A stretch of 35,582 nucleotides of DNA from positions 244,455 to 280,036 of the forward strand of contig JADHSM010000001.1 of NCBI GenBank assembly GCA_016776905.1, written 5' to 3'. The stretch comes from Planctomycetota bacterium. GTDB taxonomy: Bacteria > Planctomycetota > UBA8108 > UBA1146. Each line of letters begins with the position of its first letter. The stretch's first letter is position 1. The translations under genes were made by a program, and so were the position numbers. Positions 25,762 through 33,735 of the stretch are shown here, one piece after another. The notes under the pieces were generated by a model. It was given only the letters and a program-made list of their open reading frames with translations. It made no database searches and was not told the DNA's origin.

Positions 25762-27491
25762 GTTCTGTCCCTCCTGTCACCCAAAGACCATGGATCTGTT
25801 CTCCAGTAGATGAGGCTTTGGCTCAGCAATTCACTAACGAGCTAAATATTCCTCTGACCGTTGGAAAAGTTCTGGTCAGAAGAGGGATGGATTCGGTCGA
25901 GGCGGCGAAGGCGTTTTTAGAACCACGCTGGGCTGATCTTCACGACCCTTCTGAACTTCCAGATATGGCAGAAGCTGTCGAGATGATTCTCGCTGTGAGA
26001 GATGCCGAGGGAATCGTCGGTGTCTTTGGTGACTACGATGTCGATGGCATCAGCGGAAGTGCCATTCTTCTCGAAGTTCTTCAACATCTTGGAATCAAGA
26101 CAGAAAGCCGACTGCCGAACAGGATTCGTGAGGGGTATGGCCTCGGGCTTGCGGCGGTGGAAGAATTTTCCGAAAAAGAAGTCGACCTCATTGTGACTGT
26201 CGATGGTGGTAGTAACGACGTGGATGCCATTCAGCAGGCGATGAATTTAGGAATGGAAGTGATCGTCACTGATCACCATCCGATTCGTCATGAGTCCTTG
26301 GATTTTCTTCTCGTTCACCCCGAGCGTCCCGATCGCGAATGCCGATCGGTGGGGCTCTGTGGTGCGGGAGTCGCTTATAAATTGGCCTGGGCCGTCGCTC
26401 GCGAAGTGAGTGGTGGAGGACCTGTTGACGATAAGACTCGAGACCTGCTGGTCGAGATGTCGGGTTTCGCCGCATTGGGAACCGTCGCTGATGTGGTTCC
26501 TCTGCAGGGGGAAAACAGAATTCTCGTTCGTCACGGAATGAAGGTTTTGCAGTCAACCCGTAGACCCGGCCTAGAAGCATTGATGGATCTGTGCAAGGTG
26601 GATCGCGCAAATATCACGGCTACAGATATCGGCTTCAAGCTCGGACCTCATCTGAATGCGGCGGGAAGATTAGGTGAGGCAGAGGATTCCTTGGAATTGT
26701 TGCTCACTCCCGATGCGGATAGAGGGCGCGAGTTAGCGCAGGGTTTGGCTGTTCAAAATAGAAAACGCAAAGAGATCGAAAACCAGATGGTGACGGAGTG
26801 CATCGAGGAAATGGAAGCAGGTCAACATCCCGAGAGAGGTCCTTTGATCTTCGCACGGGAGGGTTGGCATACCGGTGTCGCAGGAATCGTCGCCAGTCGT
26901 ATGACTGACAAATATGGTCGCCCCGCATGGGTTCTCTGTATCGAAGATGACATTGTCAGAGGGTCTGGAAGAGGATTCCCTGAATGGTCTCTCGCTGAAA
27001 TGTATCCATTGATGGAGCCTCTTGTTGAAAAAGTAGGAGGCCACCCTGTTGCAGGCGGAGTGACTCTGAAACTTGATCAGTTACCCCATTTACGTTCTGC
27101 ACTTCTGAAGATCGAAGAAAATCGGGAATTGGATAGAACTCCGCCCCCCAGATATTTCGATGATGAATTGAGTGTGGGTGATCTCAAGATGGAGTTGGTT
27201 CAACATTTGGAACGACTGGCACCCTTTGGTGCTGAAAATCGGGAACCCCTCTTTAAAATCCACGGGTTGAGAATTGACGGAGCTCCACGGCTTGTGGGAG
27301 AGGGACAGAAACATGTTCAGGCCCATTTTCGGGGCGACGGTATTCGAATCCCCTCGATTTGGTTCCATGCTGCAGGCCGAGCACAGGAATTGACGAAAGG
27401 TGGAGAAGTCACTTTGATGGCCCACCTAGGAATCAATGACTTCAGAGGAAGACATCTTCAACTGAGAATCGTCGACTGCCTCGAAGACTAG
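25758..27491 (+). CDS. recJ: Single-stranded-DNA-specific exonuclease RecJ
   Basis: 5'-3' ssDNA exonuclease acting in recombination and mismatch repair. The 577-residue protein has the DHH-superfamily motifs: DYDVDG (D92, D94, D96), VTVDGGS (D149), DHH (172-174) and HLNAAGRLG, plus the DHHA1 domain with WHTGVAGIVASRM, GSGRG and VGGHPVAGGV, and the C-terminal OB-fold segment with RLAPFGAENREP. The start is TTG, overlapping the purQ stop (TTGA), with GAGAGG upstream. It is the last gene of the purL-purQ-recJ unit. Confidence 0.96.
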   Translation: MSSVPPVTQRPWICSPVDEALAQQFTNELNIPLTVGKVLVRRGMDSVEAAKAFLEPRWADLHDPSELPDMAEAVEMILAVRDAEGIVGVFGDYDVDGISGSAILLEVLQHLGIKTESRLPNRIREGYGLGLAAVEEFSEKEVDLIVTVDGGSNDVDAIQQAMNLGMEVIVTDHHPIRHESLDFLLVHPERPDRECRSVGLCGAGVAYKLAWAVAREVSGGGPVDDKTRDLLVEMSGFAALGTVADVVPLQGENRILVRHGMKVLQSTRRPGLEALMDLCKVDRANITATDIGFKLGPHLNAAGRLGEAEDSLELLLTPDADRGRELAQGLAVQNRKRKEIENQMVTECIEEMEAGQHPERGPLIFAREGWHTGVAGIVASRMTDKYGRPAWVLCIEDDIVRGSGRGFPEWSLAEMYPLMEPLVEKVGGHPVAGGVTLKLDQLPHLRSALLKIEENRELDRTPPPRYFDDELSVGDLKMELVQHLERLAPFGAENREPLFKIHGLRIDGAPRLVGEGQKHVQAHFRGDGIRIPSIWFHAAGRAQELTKGGEVTLMAHLGINDFRGRHLQLRIVDCLED

Positions 27492-27530
27492 GATCTCCTC
27501 ACCGCATCCTCTTTAGACTGTCTTGCCCTT

Positions 27531-27564
27531 GCGCAGTCCCTTCATGTGCGCAGTCCCTTCATGT
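27531..27564. repeat. Perfect 17-bp tandem duplication
   Basis: GCGCAGTCCCTTCATGT occurs twice head to tail. It is followed by two GGATTCCGAT copies with the same 17-base spacing. Non-coding. Confidence 0.95.
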
Positions 27565-27758
27565 GCGGGATTCCGATATGTGAAGGATTCCGATGACGGA
27601 TTTGGTCACATTGACGCAATCTGTCCTTCCAAACTGACGCATTTCGTCACATTTCCCCATGTTCTGTCAGTGAGTGATCTGCAGGGAGTGCACGGTGTGC
27701 GCTCTTAAGCTTATGTATTTATGTGACTTATGGTTATTCCCAGAGTTTTCGGCGGTGT

Positions 27759-27774
27759 GGGTCCGCGGCTTGCC
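27759..27774 (+). promoter_or_regulatory. Possible sigma-54 promoter for the pilin gene
   Basis: GGGTCCGCGGCTTGCC has the invariant GG-N10-GC spacing and the TTGC half. The -24 half (GGGTCC) departs from TGGCAC. Type IV pilin genes often use sigma-54 in other bacteria; no sigma-54 activator is visible here. The element is 131 bases upstream of the start codon. Confidence 0.25.
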
Positions 27775-27904
27775 ATGTGTTCTCCCGTGAGACGGCCGGG
27801 GCCTCGGAGCGAAGCCCCTAACCGTGACTTGGGCCATGGGGTCCATTGATTTTAATTTTTAAATTTGTAACTCGCTCCGGGACAGTCCATGGGAGGAAAA
27901 AACC

Positions 27905-28354
27905 ATGAAAAATGTGAACAAGAAAAACACCGAGGGATTCACCCTGATAGAACTGATGATCGTTGTGGCTATCATTGCCATCATTGCAGCGATTGCTATT
28001 CCGAATTTGCTGAACGCCAGAATGGCGGGTAACGAAACCAGTGCCATTTCCAGTCTTCGTACGTTGAGCACTGTCTGTGAGCAGTCTCGTAACCGTGACC
28101 TCCAAGGTGCATACCCAGTAGACTTTGCTGAACTGGGCGCAGAGAACTATATTGACGATACTTTTGCTTCAGCAGTGACGTCTGGGGACTTGAAGAGTGG
28201 TTACTTCTTCACATATTCCGCGAGCGGATCCACTTGGAACTGCGTCGCAGCACCCGGCACCTTAGATACTGACGGTGGTTTTTACTTCCGTGTGAGTGAG
28301 AACGGGGTGATCGAGAGAAGCCTCGACACCGATACCTGGGTTGCGATCCAGTAA
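27905..28354 (+). CDS. Type IV pilin-like protein 1
   Basis: The 149-residue protein has a prepilin peptidase site, NTEGFTLIE, with cleavage expected after G11; E16 is the conserved Glu+5. The hydrophobic helix (MIVVAIIAIIAAIAIPNLL) is typical of type IV pilin and pseudopilin N-termini. The globular part is short, with SSLRTLSTVCEQSRN and YFFTYSASGS, and has only two Cys (at STVCEQ and TWNCV). It is preceded by GGGAGG and followed by a strong hairpin. It and the next gene are paralogs; neither has visible assembly partners (PilB, PilC, PilD) here. Confidence 0.9.
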   Translation: MKNVNKKNTEGFTLIELMIVVAIIAIIAAIAIPNLLNARMAGNETSAISSLRTLSTVCEQSRNRDLQGAYPVDFAELGAENYIDDTFASAVTSGDLKSGYFFTYSASGSTWNCVAAPGTLDTDGGFYFRVSENGVIERSLDTDTWVAIQ

Positions 28355-28376
28355 CTAAAACCTGTCTCGGAGATTG

Positions 28377-28410
28377 GGGAGGAACTGCATGGCAGTTCCT
28401 CCCTTTCTCT
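28377..28410 (+). terminator. Intrinsic terminator between the pilin genes
   Basis: A perfect 12-bp stem (28377-28388 with 28392-28403) with the loop ATG, followed by CTTTCTCT, which is T-rich but interrupted. It would separate the two pilin genes or attenuate read-through from the first into the second. Confidence 0.7.
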
Positions 28411-28456
28411 CGATTTACACCCCTTATAAATTGTCATGCAGGGATGAGGACTCGTC

Positions 28457-28882
28457 ATGAAAAGATCTGACCACGGTTTTACTTTGCTCGAGTTGATGAT
28501 TGTTATTGCTGTCCTCGGGATTATCGCGGCCATCGCTATTCCCAATCTCCTGATCAGCTTAAATGGGGGGCGAGAAGCCGCAGCCATCGGTTCAATGCGA
28601 ACGCTTTCCACCGCTGCGGAACAGTACCGTCTTCGACAGGGTTCATACCCCAGTGACCTCGAGGACCTGGCTGCTGTCGATCCTGCACTCGTGGATTCTG
28701 AACTCGCCAATGGCTTGCGGAATGGCTATAACTTCCAGTTATCGGGGCAACAGAGCACCTTTGACTGCTTCGCTGACCCGACCTCTGAAAATGGATCTCG
28801 TTTTTTCTTTGTCGATGAAACTGGAGTGATCCGTCAATCCGACTCAGGAACCGCAGGTCCGGGGGATCATCCGGTCGGCTGA
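28457..28882 (+). CDS. Type IV pilin-like protein 2
   Basis: The 141-residue protein has the prepilin motif HGFTLLELM (cleavage after G7; E12 is Glu+5) and the helix MIVIAVLGIIAAIAIPNLL. It parallels the first pilin over the N-terminal helix and the SMRTLSTAAEQYR region and ends with a Gly/Asp/Pro tail. A GAGG site precedes the ATG. With the preceding gene it forms a paralogous pair, probably a tandem duplication. Which one is the major subunit cannot be told from sequence. Confidence 0.88.
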   Translation: MKRSDHGFTLLELMIVIAVLGIIAAIAIPNLLISLNGGREAAAIGSMRTLSTAAEQYRLRQGSYPSDLEDLAAVDPALVDSELANGLRNGYNFQLSGQQSTFDCFADPTSENGSRFFFVDETGVIRQSDSGTAGPGDHPVG

Positions 28883-28971
28883 GACGGTTACTTTTTCGTC
28901 GCCGTTGACTCGCTGGAGTGTGGCTCTACGATGTCCTCGGGCTCACAAGATGTGATCCCGGAAGGGTCACG

Positions 28972-29712
28972 ATGTCATCTGATCACCATTCATCATTCGA
29001 AGCTCGACGCCGACAGCACACCGTCGATGCCAGTGCTGGTCAGCCCGCCCGCGGCCGCCTCGCTCCCAGTATTCTCTCCTCTGATTTTAGTCGCCTGGCG
29101 CAGGACGTTGATTTTGTCCTCGAAGCCGGGGCCGACTGGATTCATGTCGATGTTATGGACGGTCATTTCGTTCCCAATCTGACCATCGGAGCTCCCGTCG
29201 TTAAATCTTTGAGAGCCGCTACCGATGGCTTCCTTGATGTCCATCTGATGATTGACGAGCCAGACCGATACATGAGCGACTTCATCGATGCCGGTTCAGA
29301 TATGGTGACGTTTCACATCGAGACTGGAAAAGATCCTCGTCCTATTCTCGATCAGTTGCACCAAGCGGATCGATTGGGAGGGATCGCAATTCGACCTTCC
29401 ACGCCCGTGGAAGACATCCTTCCCTTTGTTTCTGAATGCGACATGGTCTTGGTGATGACTGTCGAACCCGGATTTGGTGGGCAGTCATTTATGTCTGAGC
29501 CGCTCAAGAAGATTGCCGAGATTCGGGCGAAGGCCGCTCCTGGGTTGGAGATTCAGGTGGATGGTGGCATCACGGTGGATACATTGCCGGCGGCAAGAGA
29601 TGCCGGCGCTAATGTTTTCGTTGCGGGTAGTGCCGTATTCAAAGGCTCCGATGTGGCGGGGAATGTGAAGGCTCTCAAGGAAGTCATCTGTGAGGGAAGG
29701 ACGACGGCATGA
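28972..29712 (+). CDS. rpe: Ribulose-phosphate 3-epimerase
   Basis: Interconverts D-ribulose 5-phosphate and D-xylulose 5-phosphate in the pentose phosphate pathway. TIM-barrel protein with LAPSILSSDFSRLA, HVDVMDGHFVPNLTIGAPV (catalytic Asp), DVHLMI, VTFHIE, VMTVEPGFGGQSF, QVDGGI (second catalytic Asp) and the phosphate-binding AGSAVF. The start at 28972 is favoured by GGAAGGG upstream and gives a 246-residue protein with about 28 extra N-terminal residues before the barrel. The stop overlaps accD as ATGA. Confidence 0.95.
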   Translation: MSSDHHSSFEARRRQHTVDASAGQPARGRLAPSILSSDFSRLAQDVDFVLEAGADWIHVDVMDGHFVPNLTIGAPVVKSLRAATDGFLDVHLMIDEPDRYMSDFIDAGSDMVTFHIETGKDPRPILDQLHQADRLGGIAIRPSTPVEDILPFVSECDMVLVMTVEPGFGGQSFMSEPLKKIAEIRAKAAPGLEIQVDGGITVDTLPAARDAGANVFVAGSAVFKGSDVAGNVKALKEVICEGRTTA

Positions 29713-30551
29713 GTGAATCTACGAACAGGGATCAAAGGCCTTCACGAAGGCGTGATATGCCGAGTGGACTTTGGACACGCTGTCCCGGTTGCACCAAGAT
29801 GATCTACAAAAGTTTGGTCGTAGAACGTGGGAACGTCTGCCCTGAATGCGATTTCCATTTCCCTATTTCCAGTGATGAACGTATTCGAACTCTCTGTGAT
29901 CCTGACTCGTTTGTGGAATTTCTCGGAGATCTATCACCTGCCGATCCTCTCGACTTTGTTGCTCGACGTTCATACGAAGAGCGGGTTCGAGAAACACGCG
30001 AAAAGACGGGTTTGACGGAAGCCTGCATCGTCGGTCGAGCAACTATCGGAGAACTTCCTGTCGTCATCGGAGTGAGTGACTCTCGATTTTTGATGGGATC
30101 GATGGGATCGGTCGTTGGAGAAAAAATAGCTCGCAGTATTGAATTGGCTCGTGAAGAGGGAAGCCCCTTCATTTTTGTGAGTGGATCGGGTGGTGGAGCT
30201 CGCATGGACGAGGGGATGTTTTCCCTGATGCAGATGGCCAAGACTTCTGCAGCGATCCAGAGGTTGCATGAAGCAGGAGGGCTCTTCGTCAGTATCCTGA
30301 CCAATCCGACGATGGGTGGGGCGATGGCGAGTTTTGCGGCATTAGGAGATGTCATTCTTGCAGAACCTAAAGCTCTCATCGGCTTTGCCGGACCCACAGT
30401 CATCAAGCAAACCATCAATGCCGATCTTCCTGAAGGTTTTCAGTCTTCAGAATTTAATCTGGAACATGGATTTATTGATCGAGTGGTCGACCGTCAGGAA
30501 ATGCGCGGAACATTGATTCGATTACTGGCGTATTTTTGCCAGGAGGCGTAG
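29709..30551 (+). CDS. accD: Acetyl-CoA carboxylase carboxyltransferase subunit beta
   Basis: Partner of AccA in the carboxyltransferase step of fatty acid synthesis. The 280-residue protein has the N-terminal zinc ribbon with C25, C28, C44 and C47 (CPGC and CPEC), then SYEERVRETREKTGLTEA, VGVSDSRFLMGSMGSVVGEK and GSGGGARMDEGMFSLMQM with the glycine-rich oxyanion motif, NPTMGGAMASFAALGDV and GFAGPTVIKQT. Translation is probably coupled to rpe through the ATGA overlap. It is separated from accA by about 8 kb, so the two subunits are not in one operon here. Confidence 0.97.
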   Translation: MSESTNRDQRPSRRRDMPSGLWTRCPGCTKMIYKSLVVERGNVCPECDFHFPISSDERIRTLCDPDSFVEFLGDLSPADPLDFVARRSYEERVRETREKTGLTEACIVGRATIGELPVVIGVSDSRFLMGSMGSVVGEKIARSIELAREEGSPFIFVSGSGGGARMDEGMFSLMQMAKTSAAIQRLHEAGGLFVSILTNPTMGGAMASFAALGDVILAEPKALIGFAGPTVIKQTINADLPEGFQSSEFNLEHGFIDRVVDRQEMRGTLIRLLAYFCQEA

Positions 30552-30663
30552 ATTCTTGCCGGATTCGGTAATTTCCCTCAAGTCCTGAGGTTCCCCGGCC
30601 GATGTATCTGCAAGTGACCGTTCCATAGGGTGGAGCGGAGATTTGCAGAAGGGGATACTAAAG

Positions 30664-31047
30664 ATGCAACGCCAAAGAATACTCGCCATGGGTCTCGATC
30701 GAGACTCTGCTTACGCCATCAGAAACATCTTCGAATTTGAGCGTCACGACATCGACGTCTGCACCGAGCTGGATGTGGCTAGAGATGTGCTTATTGAGCG
30801 CACCTATGACCTGCTGATTCTCGATGCACGTGTTTGTTCAGACGAAGACTTTGATATGGTCGATTTTCAACTGGATCATGGCTTGAATGTACCGTTGTTG
30901 GTCCTTGGAAGTGAAAATACGGGCTTGAGAAGGAGTCTCCGGACTCGTCAGGGCATCGAAGTCTTCCATGTTGACCTCGATGGGCATCAACTGCTAGAGA
31001 CGGTCAATAACTGGCCTTCTCGTAACAAACAAGAGACCATCGCCTGA
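30664..31047 (+). CDS. Degenerate response-regulator receiver protein
   Basis: A 127-residue CheY-like protein. The expected phosphoacceptor D54 sits in LLILDARV, and an acidic pair is suggested at D12/D14 in GLDRDS. The switch Thr/Ser position reads LGSEN, and the conserved Lys of the last strand is replaced (EVFHVDLDG). It may therefore be a stand-alone receiver with altered phosphotransfer, or a pseudo-receiver. Start ATG 30664 follows AGAAGGGG. It lies immediately upstream of a diguanylate cyclase, separated by a terminator hairpin, a common pairing for signalling modules. The kinase is not visible. Confidence 0.7.
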   Translation: MQRQRILAMGLDRDSAYAIRNIFEFERHDIDVCTELDVARDVLIERTYDLLILDARVCSDEDFDMVDFQLDHGLNVPLLVLGSENTGLRRSLRTRQGIEVFHVDLDGHQLLETVNNWPSRNKQETIA

Positions 31048-31082
31048 CTCGATGCTGTGACCTGAATCCAATGGTAGAATAT

Positions 31083-31115
31083 CCTCCGGGCAATATTTGC
31101 CCCGGAGGTTTTTTT
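31083..31115 (+). terminator. Intrinsic terminator overlapping the cyclase ribosome binding site
   Basis: CCTCCGGGCAA (31083-31093) pairs with TTGCCCCGGAGG (31097-31108), with one bulged C, followed by seven T (31109-31115). The 3' arm contains GGAGG (31104-31108), which is the ribosome binding site for the ATG at 31116, and the T-tract is its spacer. The element is therefore both a terminator of the receiver gene and a potential translational cap on the cyclase gene. Confidence 0.85.
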
Positions 31116-32054
31116 ATGTCATTTCTGGCGAGATTTCGAGAACTCGAAGAGCAGGGGATCGATATTTTGGCGATCCTTGCCGGGGATCGATATATCGACG
31201 ATGTTCAGCTCGAAGCCATCACTCAAAACCTAGGACCTCTTGGACAAGATTATCATGTCGACCTCATCGAACTGATCACGCACGAGAGGCATGACCCTGA
31301 AAGGTCTCGCGACTTGTGGAAGGGTATTTGCCAGCACAAGCGTGAGATGGAGCAAAGTCTCGGACGTAAGGTGGGTGTTCGAGTCGCAGCTGCGGATTAT
31401 TTGATCCATGATCGTCAAGTTCTAGATGCTCCTCGACTCGTTTCGAGAGGTCTCATGGAGCGTTTGGTCTCCCAGGTCAGCAGGGATCCTCTGACTCGAC
31501 TTCACAATCGCAGGCATCTCGATGAAATCTTGAGAAGAGAGATTCACAGGGTGCGTCGATATGGAGGCCGTTTTACGGTCCTCTTGGTGGACCTCGATCA
31601 CTTTAAGGAGGTCAACGATTGTCATGGCCACGTTGCGGGTGACACCGTTCTTCAAGAAGTATCAGTCAGGCTTGAGCGTGCCGTCAGAGAAACCGATACC
31701 GTGGGACGGTGGGGTGGAGATGAATGGCTTCTGATCCTGCCAGAGACGGTTCCGGAAGATGCTCGGGTCTTATCGCGCAGATTACGGAGTGATGTGCGAG
31801 AGAAGGCTGTGACCCTTGGAGATAGCACTGAATTATCGATGACAGTTTCAGTTGGAATCGCGGGATATCCGGAAAGTGGTCGTACTATTCAAGATCTTCT
31901 CGGAAAGGCGAGTGAAGAATTGAGGAAAGCGAAATCTTCAGGTCGTGATGCAGAAAGTTTTTCTGTGGACGCTGATATTACTGATCGCCAAAGTACCCGT
32001 GAAATTTCAGAGGTGCCTGATCGATTCTTTGACGAAGACGAATCAGGAAACTAG
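31116..32054 (+). CDS. GGDEF diguanylate cyclase
   Basis: Makes cyclic di-GMP. The 312-residue protein has an N-terminal helical region without a recognised sensor (about 1-125) and a C-terminal GGDEF domain (about 135-290): DPLTRLHNRRHLDE, LLVDLDHFKEVND, GHVAGDTVL, then the active-site motif G200-G201-D202-E203-W204 (a GGDEW variant of the kind still active in many cyclases). The autoinhibitory I-site RxxD is present as R191-E192-T193-D194, five residues upstream, so product inhibition is expected. No membrane segments are seen, so it is cytoplasmic. A longer frame from 31071 is rejected because it would translate the terminator. Confidence 0.9.
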   Translation: MSFLARFRELEEQGIDILAILAGDRYIDDVQLEAITQNLGPLGQDYHVDLIELITHERHDPERSRDLWKGICQHKREMEQSLGRKVGVRVAAADYLIHDRQVLDAPRLVSRGLMERLVSQVSRDPLTRLHNRRHLDEILRREIHRVRRYGGRFTVLLVDLDHFKEVNDCHGHVAGDTVLQEVSVRLERAVRETDTVGRWGGDEWLLILPETVPEDARVLSRRLRSDVREKAVTLGDSTELSMTVSVGIAGYPESGRTIQDLLGKASEELRKAKSSGRDAESFSVDADITDRQSTREISEVPDRFFDEDESGN

Positions 32055-33700
32055 CCTCGAGTGGGTGGTAGGCTGCTTCTAAATCTTTCGGGAACAGCAT
32101 TTCTACGAACCCATAACTGAGCTGACGTCCCAACACTGATCAAAGCCCATTTATCATTATCTTCATTTAAAATTTGAATGAGAGAATTCCGTCGGTCTTT
32201 GTTTGGATTGATCAGGACGGCATTGGAGATCTGGAGGAGTCTGTTGAGAGTTGCAGGCGAGTCTCCTCTTAAAGCTTTTTCATGGTCCAGAAAAGAACCT
32301 GGAGTATAGACAGTGTTTCTGGAGTCCATGGTCGGCTGGCACTCTCCTCTCGAAATGTAAGAGATGAATCCTCCAAATTCATATTCACAAAGAACGACAC
32401 CTTTGACCTGCCAGGAATCGAAAAGTGCAGAGATGGGTTCGAGCGGCGTCAAAGCTGACCAACCGGTTCCTGAAGATCTCCACATCCACTCATTCTGATC
32501 GTTCCTATGAGCGGGATAACCTTTCATCGACAACATGAGAACTAGAAGGAGAGGGCCTATGAGCGCCCATTTCCAGCCGCGCAGACGAAGGGTCGCTTTC
32601 AGGGGATAGGTTTCATTGAGTAAGGCAAGGCTGACCGGGGTGGCAAGGAGTGCGGCTAATGCAAAATGCCGGATTTGTTGGCTGGCGAGAATGAGAGCGA
32701 TGACCGTCGCAAGAATCGGAAGAAATAGTGCATGACCTGAATTCATCTTGGCAAAAAAGTGGCCTTTCGACTTTCGAATAGAAATCAGCAAAGTCGTTAT
32801 GAAAAACAATGCTAGGAAGATCCCCGAAATAGCGGTCGCAGACTGAAGAAACATTGGAGCTTTGAGCGGGCTCATCCACTCCACGACTTGTGACGTGAAT
32901 GTGGGATCGAGGGCTAGTTTGAAGGGGAAGGTATAAAGAACCCAGCCATGAGGATTGATGAGAGTCACGAGGCATGAGGTGGCTGCAATGACAGAAAGAC
33001 GCTTCCGTGAGACAAGGTGTCCTCTATGAAAGAGGCAGAGATCTCCGATGATGTAGGCCAGCCCCAAAAGAAAAGAACCATGGAGATTACTCCACAAACA
33101 CATCACGGGAATCAGAAGCCACAACCACATGGGATTCTGTCGACCCCGTCGAGTTAAATACCACACCAGAAGAACACAGTTTAATGCGAGCAAATGTGGT
33201 CTGAGCATCAGGCGACGACCGACTGTCAACCAAAGGGGAATGGCGAGGAGTAGGCGATAGAAAACAGGAATTTGCAGACTCCGATAGATGAGTTCCAGCA
33301 ATACGCCAAGTGTGGCTGAGAATATCATCGTGATGAGGATTAGACCTGTCGCGTCTCCCAGTAATTCGGTCTGTTTAAAAATAACGGCAGCTAGCCACTC
33401 ATGAGCCACCCAGCTTTCGCCATGACCATTTGCAGAGAATGGGTCGATGGTTGGGACCGATTCATTTTCCAATATCCAGTCTCCCACTGCGAGATGCATC
33501 GGCAGGTCGTTATTACCCAGAGGGTGGAATGCGATCAAGGAAGGTATAAGCAGTGCCAGAAAGAGACTGACCCACTGAGGCAGGGCGGTGTCGTGTTCAT
33601 GAATCGCGTCTTGCCTGTCGGCATGACCCTTTGCAGATTTGTGCACGCCCATGATTGCTGTTTTCATGTTTTGAGTCGTGAAGTACCGTGTACCGATCAT
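32051..33700 (-). CDS. Polytopic membrane protein, GT-C-like
   Basis: A 549-residue, strongly hydrophobic protein with about ten membrane segments from residue 42 to about 385. After the first segment it has a loop with the pattern NDLPMHLAVGDWILE, then IDPFSANGHGESWVAHEWLA, which resembles the first extracytoplasmic loop of GT-C-type glycosyltransferases and related undefined membrane proteins. A soluble C-terminal part follows (about 395-549). The start codon is uncertain: 33700, 33667 and 33652 are possible and none has a clear ribosome binding site. The gene converges with the cyclase gene, overlapping its stop by four bases. A role in cell-envelope sugar or lipid transfer is possible but not shown. 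Confidence 0.6.
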   Translation of the reverse strand: MIGTRYFTTQNMKTAIMGVHKSAKGHADRQDAIHEHDTALPQWVSLFLALLIPSLIAFHPLGNNDLPMHLAVGDWILENESVPTIDPFSANGHGESWVAHEWLAAVIFKQTELLGDATGLILITMIFSATLGVLLELIYRSLQIPVFYRLLLAIPLWLTVGRRLMLRPHLLALNCVLLVWYLTRRGRQNPMWLWLLIPVMCLWSNLHGSFLLGLAYIIGDLCLFHRGHLVSRKRLSVIAATSCLVTLINPHGWVLYTFPFKLALDPTFTSQVVEWMSPLKAPMFLQSATAISGIFLALFFITTLLISIRKSKGHFFAKMNSGHALFLPILATVIALILASQQIRHFALAALLATPVSLALLNETYPLKATLRLRGWKWALIGPLLLVLMLSMKGYPAHRNDQNEWMWRSSGTGWSALTPLEPISALFDSWQVKGVVLCEYEFGGFISYISRGECQPTMDSRNTVYTPGSFLDHEKALRGDSPATLNRLLQISNAVLINPNKDRRNSLIQILNEDNDKWALISVGTSAQLWVRRNAVPERFRSSLPPTRG

Positions 33701-33735
33701 TTTGTCTGAAAAAAAAGAAGATGGCAGGGGTTTTT

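Larger units (their letters stand above)
27492..27904. other. Long gap and leader before the pilin genes
   Basis: Holds a perfect 17-bp tandem duplication (27531-27547 and 27548-27564), a 10-bp direct repeat GGATTCCGAT at 27568 and 27585 with the same 17-base spacing, a possible sigma-54 element (GG at 27760-27761, GC at 27772-27773, TTGCC), and a stable hairpin (27792-27825: ACGG..GGGGC..TCG paired with CGA..GCCCC..CCGT). An AT-rich stretch (27847-27866) precedes the ribosome binding site. No gene was found. Confidence 0.5.

Noticed and set aside
27720..27905. c-di-GMP riboswitch before the pilin genes
   Set aside because: GCGAAGCC resembles a fragment of the aptamer core, but the conserved GGCAAACC and GAAA-loop parts are not visible.
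31071..31115. Upstream start of the cyclase gene at 31071
   Set aside because: It would translate a terminator hairpin; the ATG at 31116 has a well-placed GGAGG.
33688..33700. Overlapping starts of the two divergent membrane genes
   Set aside because: Internal starts with better ribosome binding sites (33736 for the plus gene) remove the overlap.
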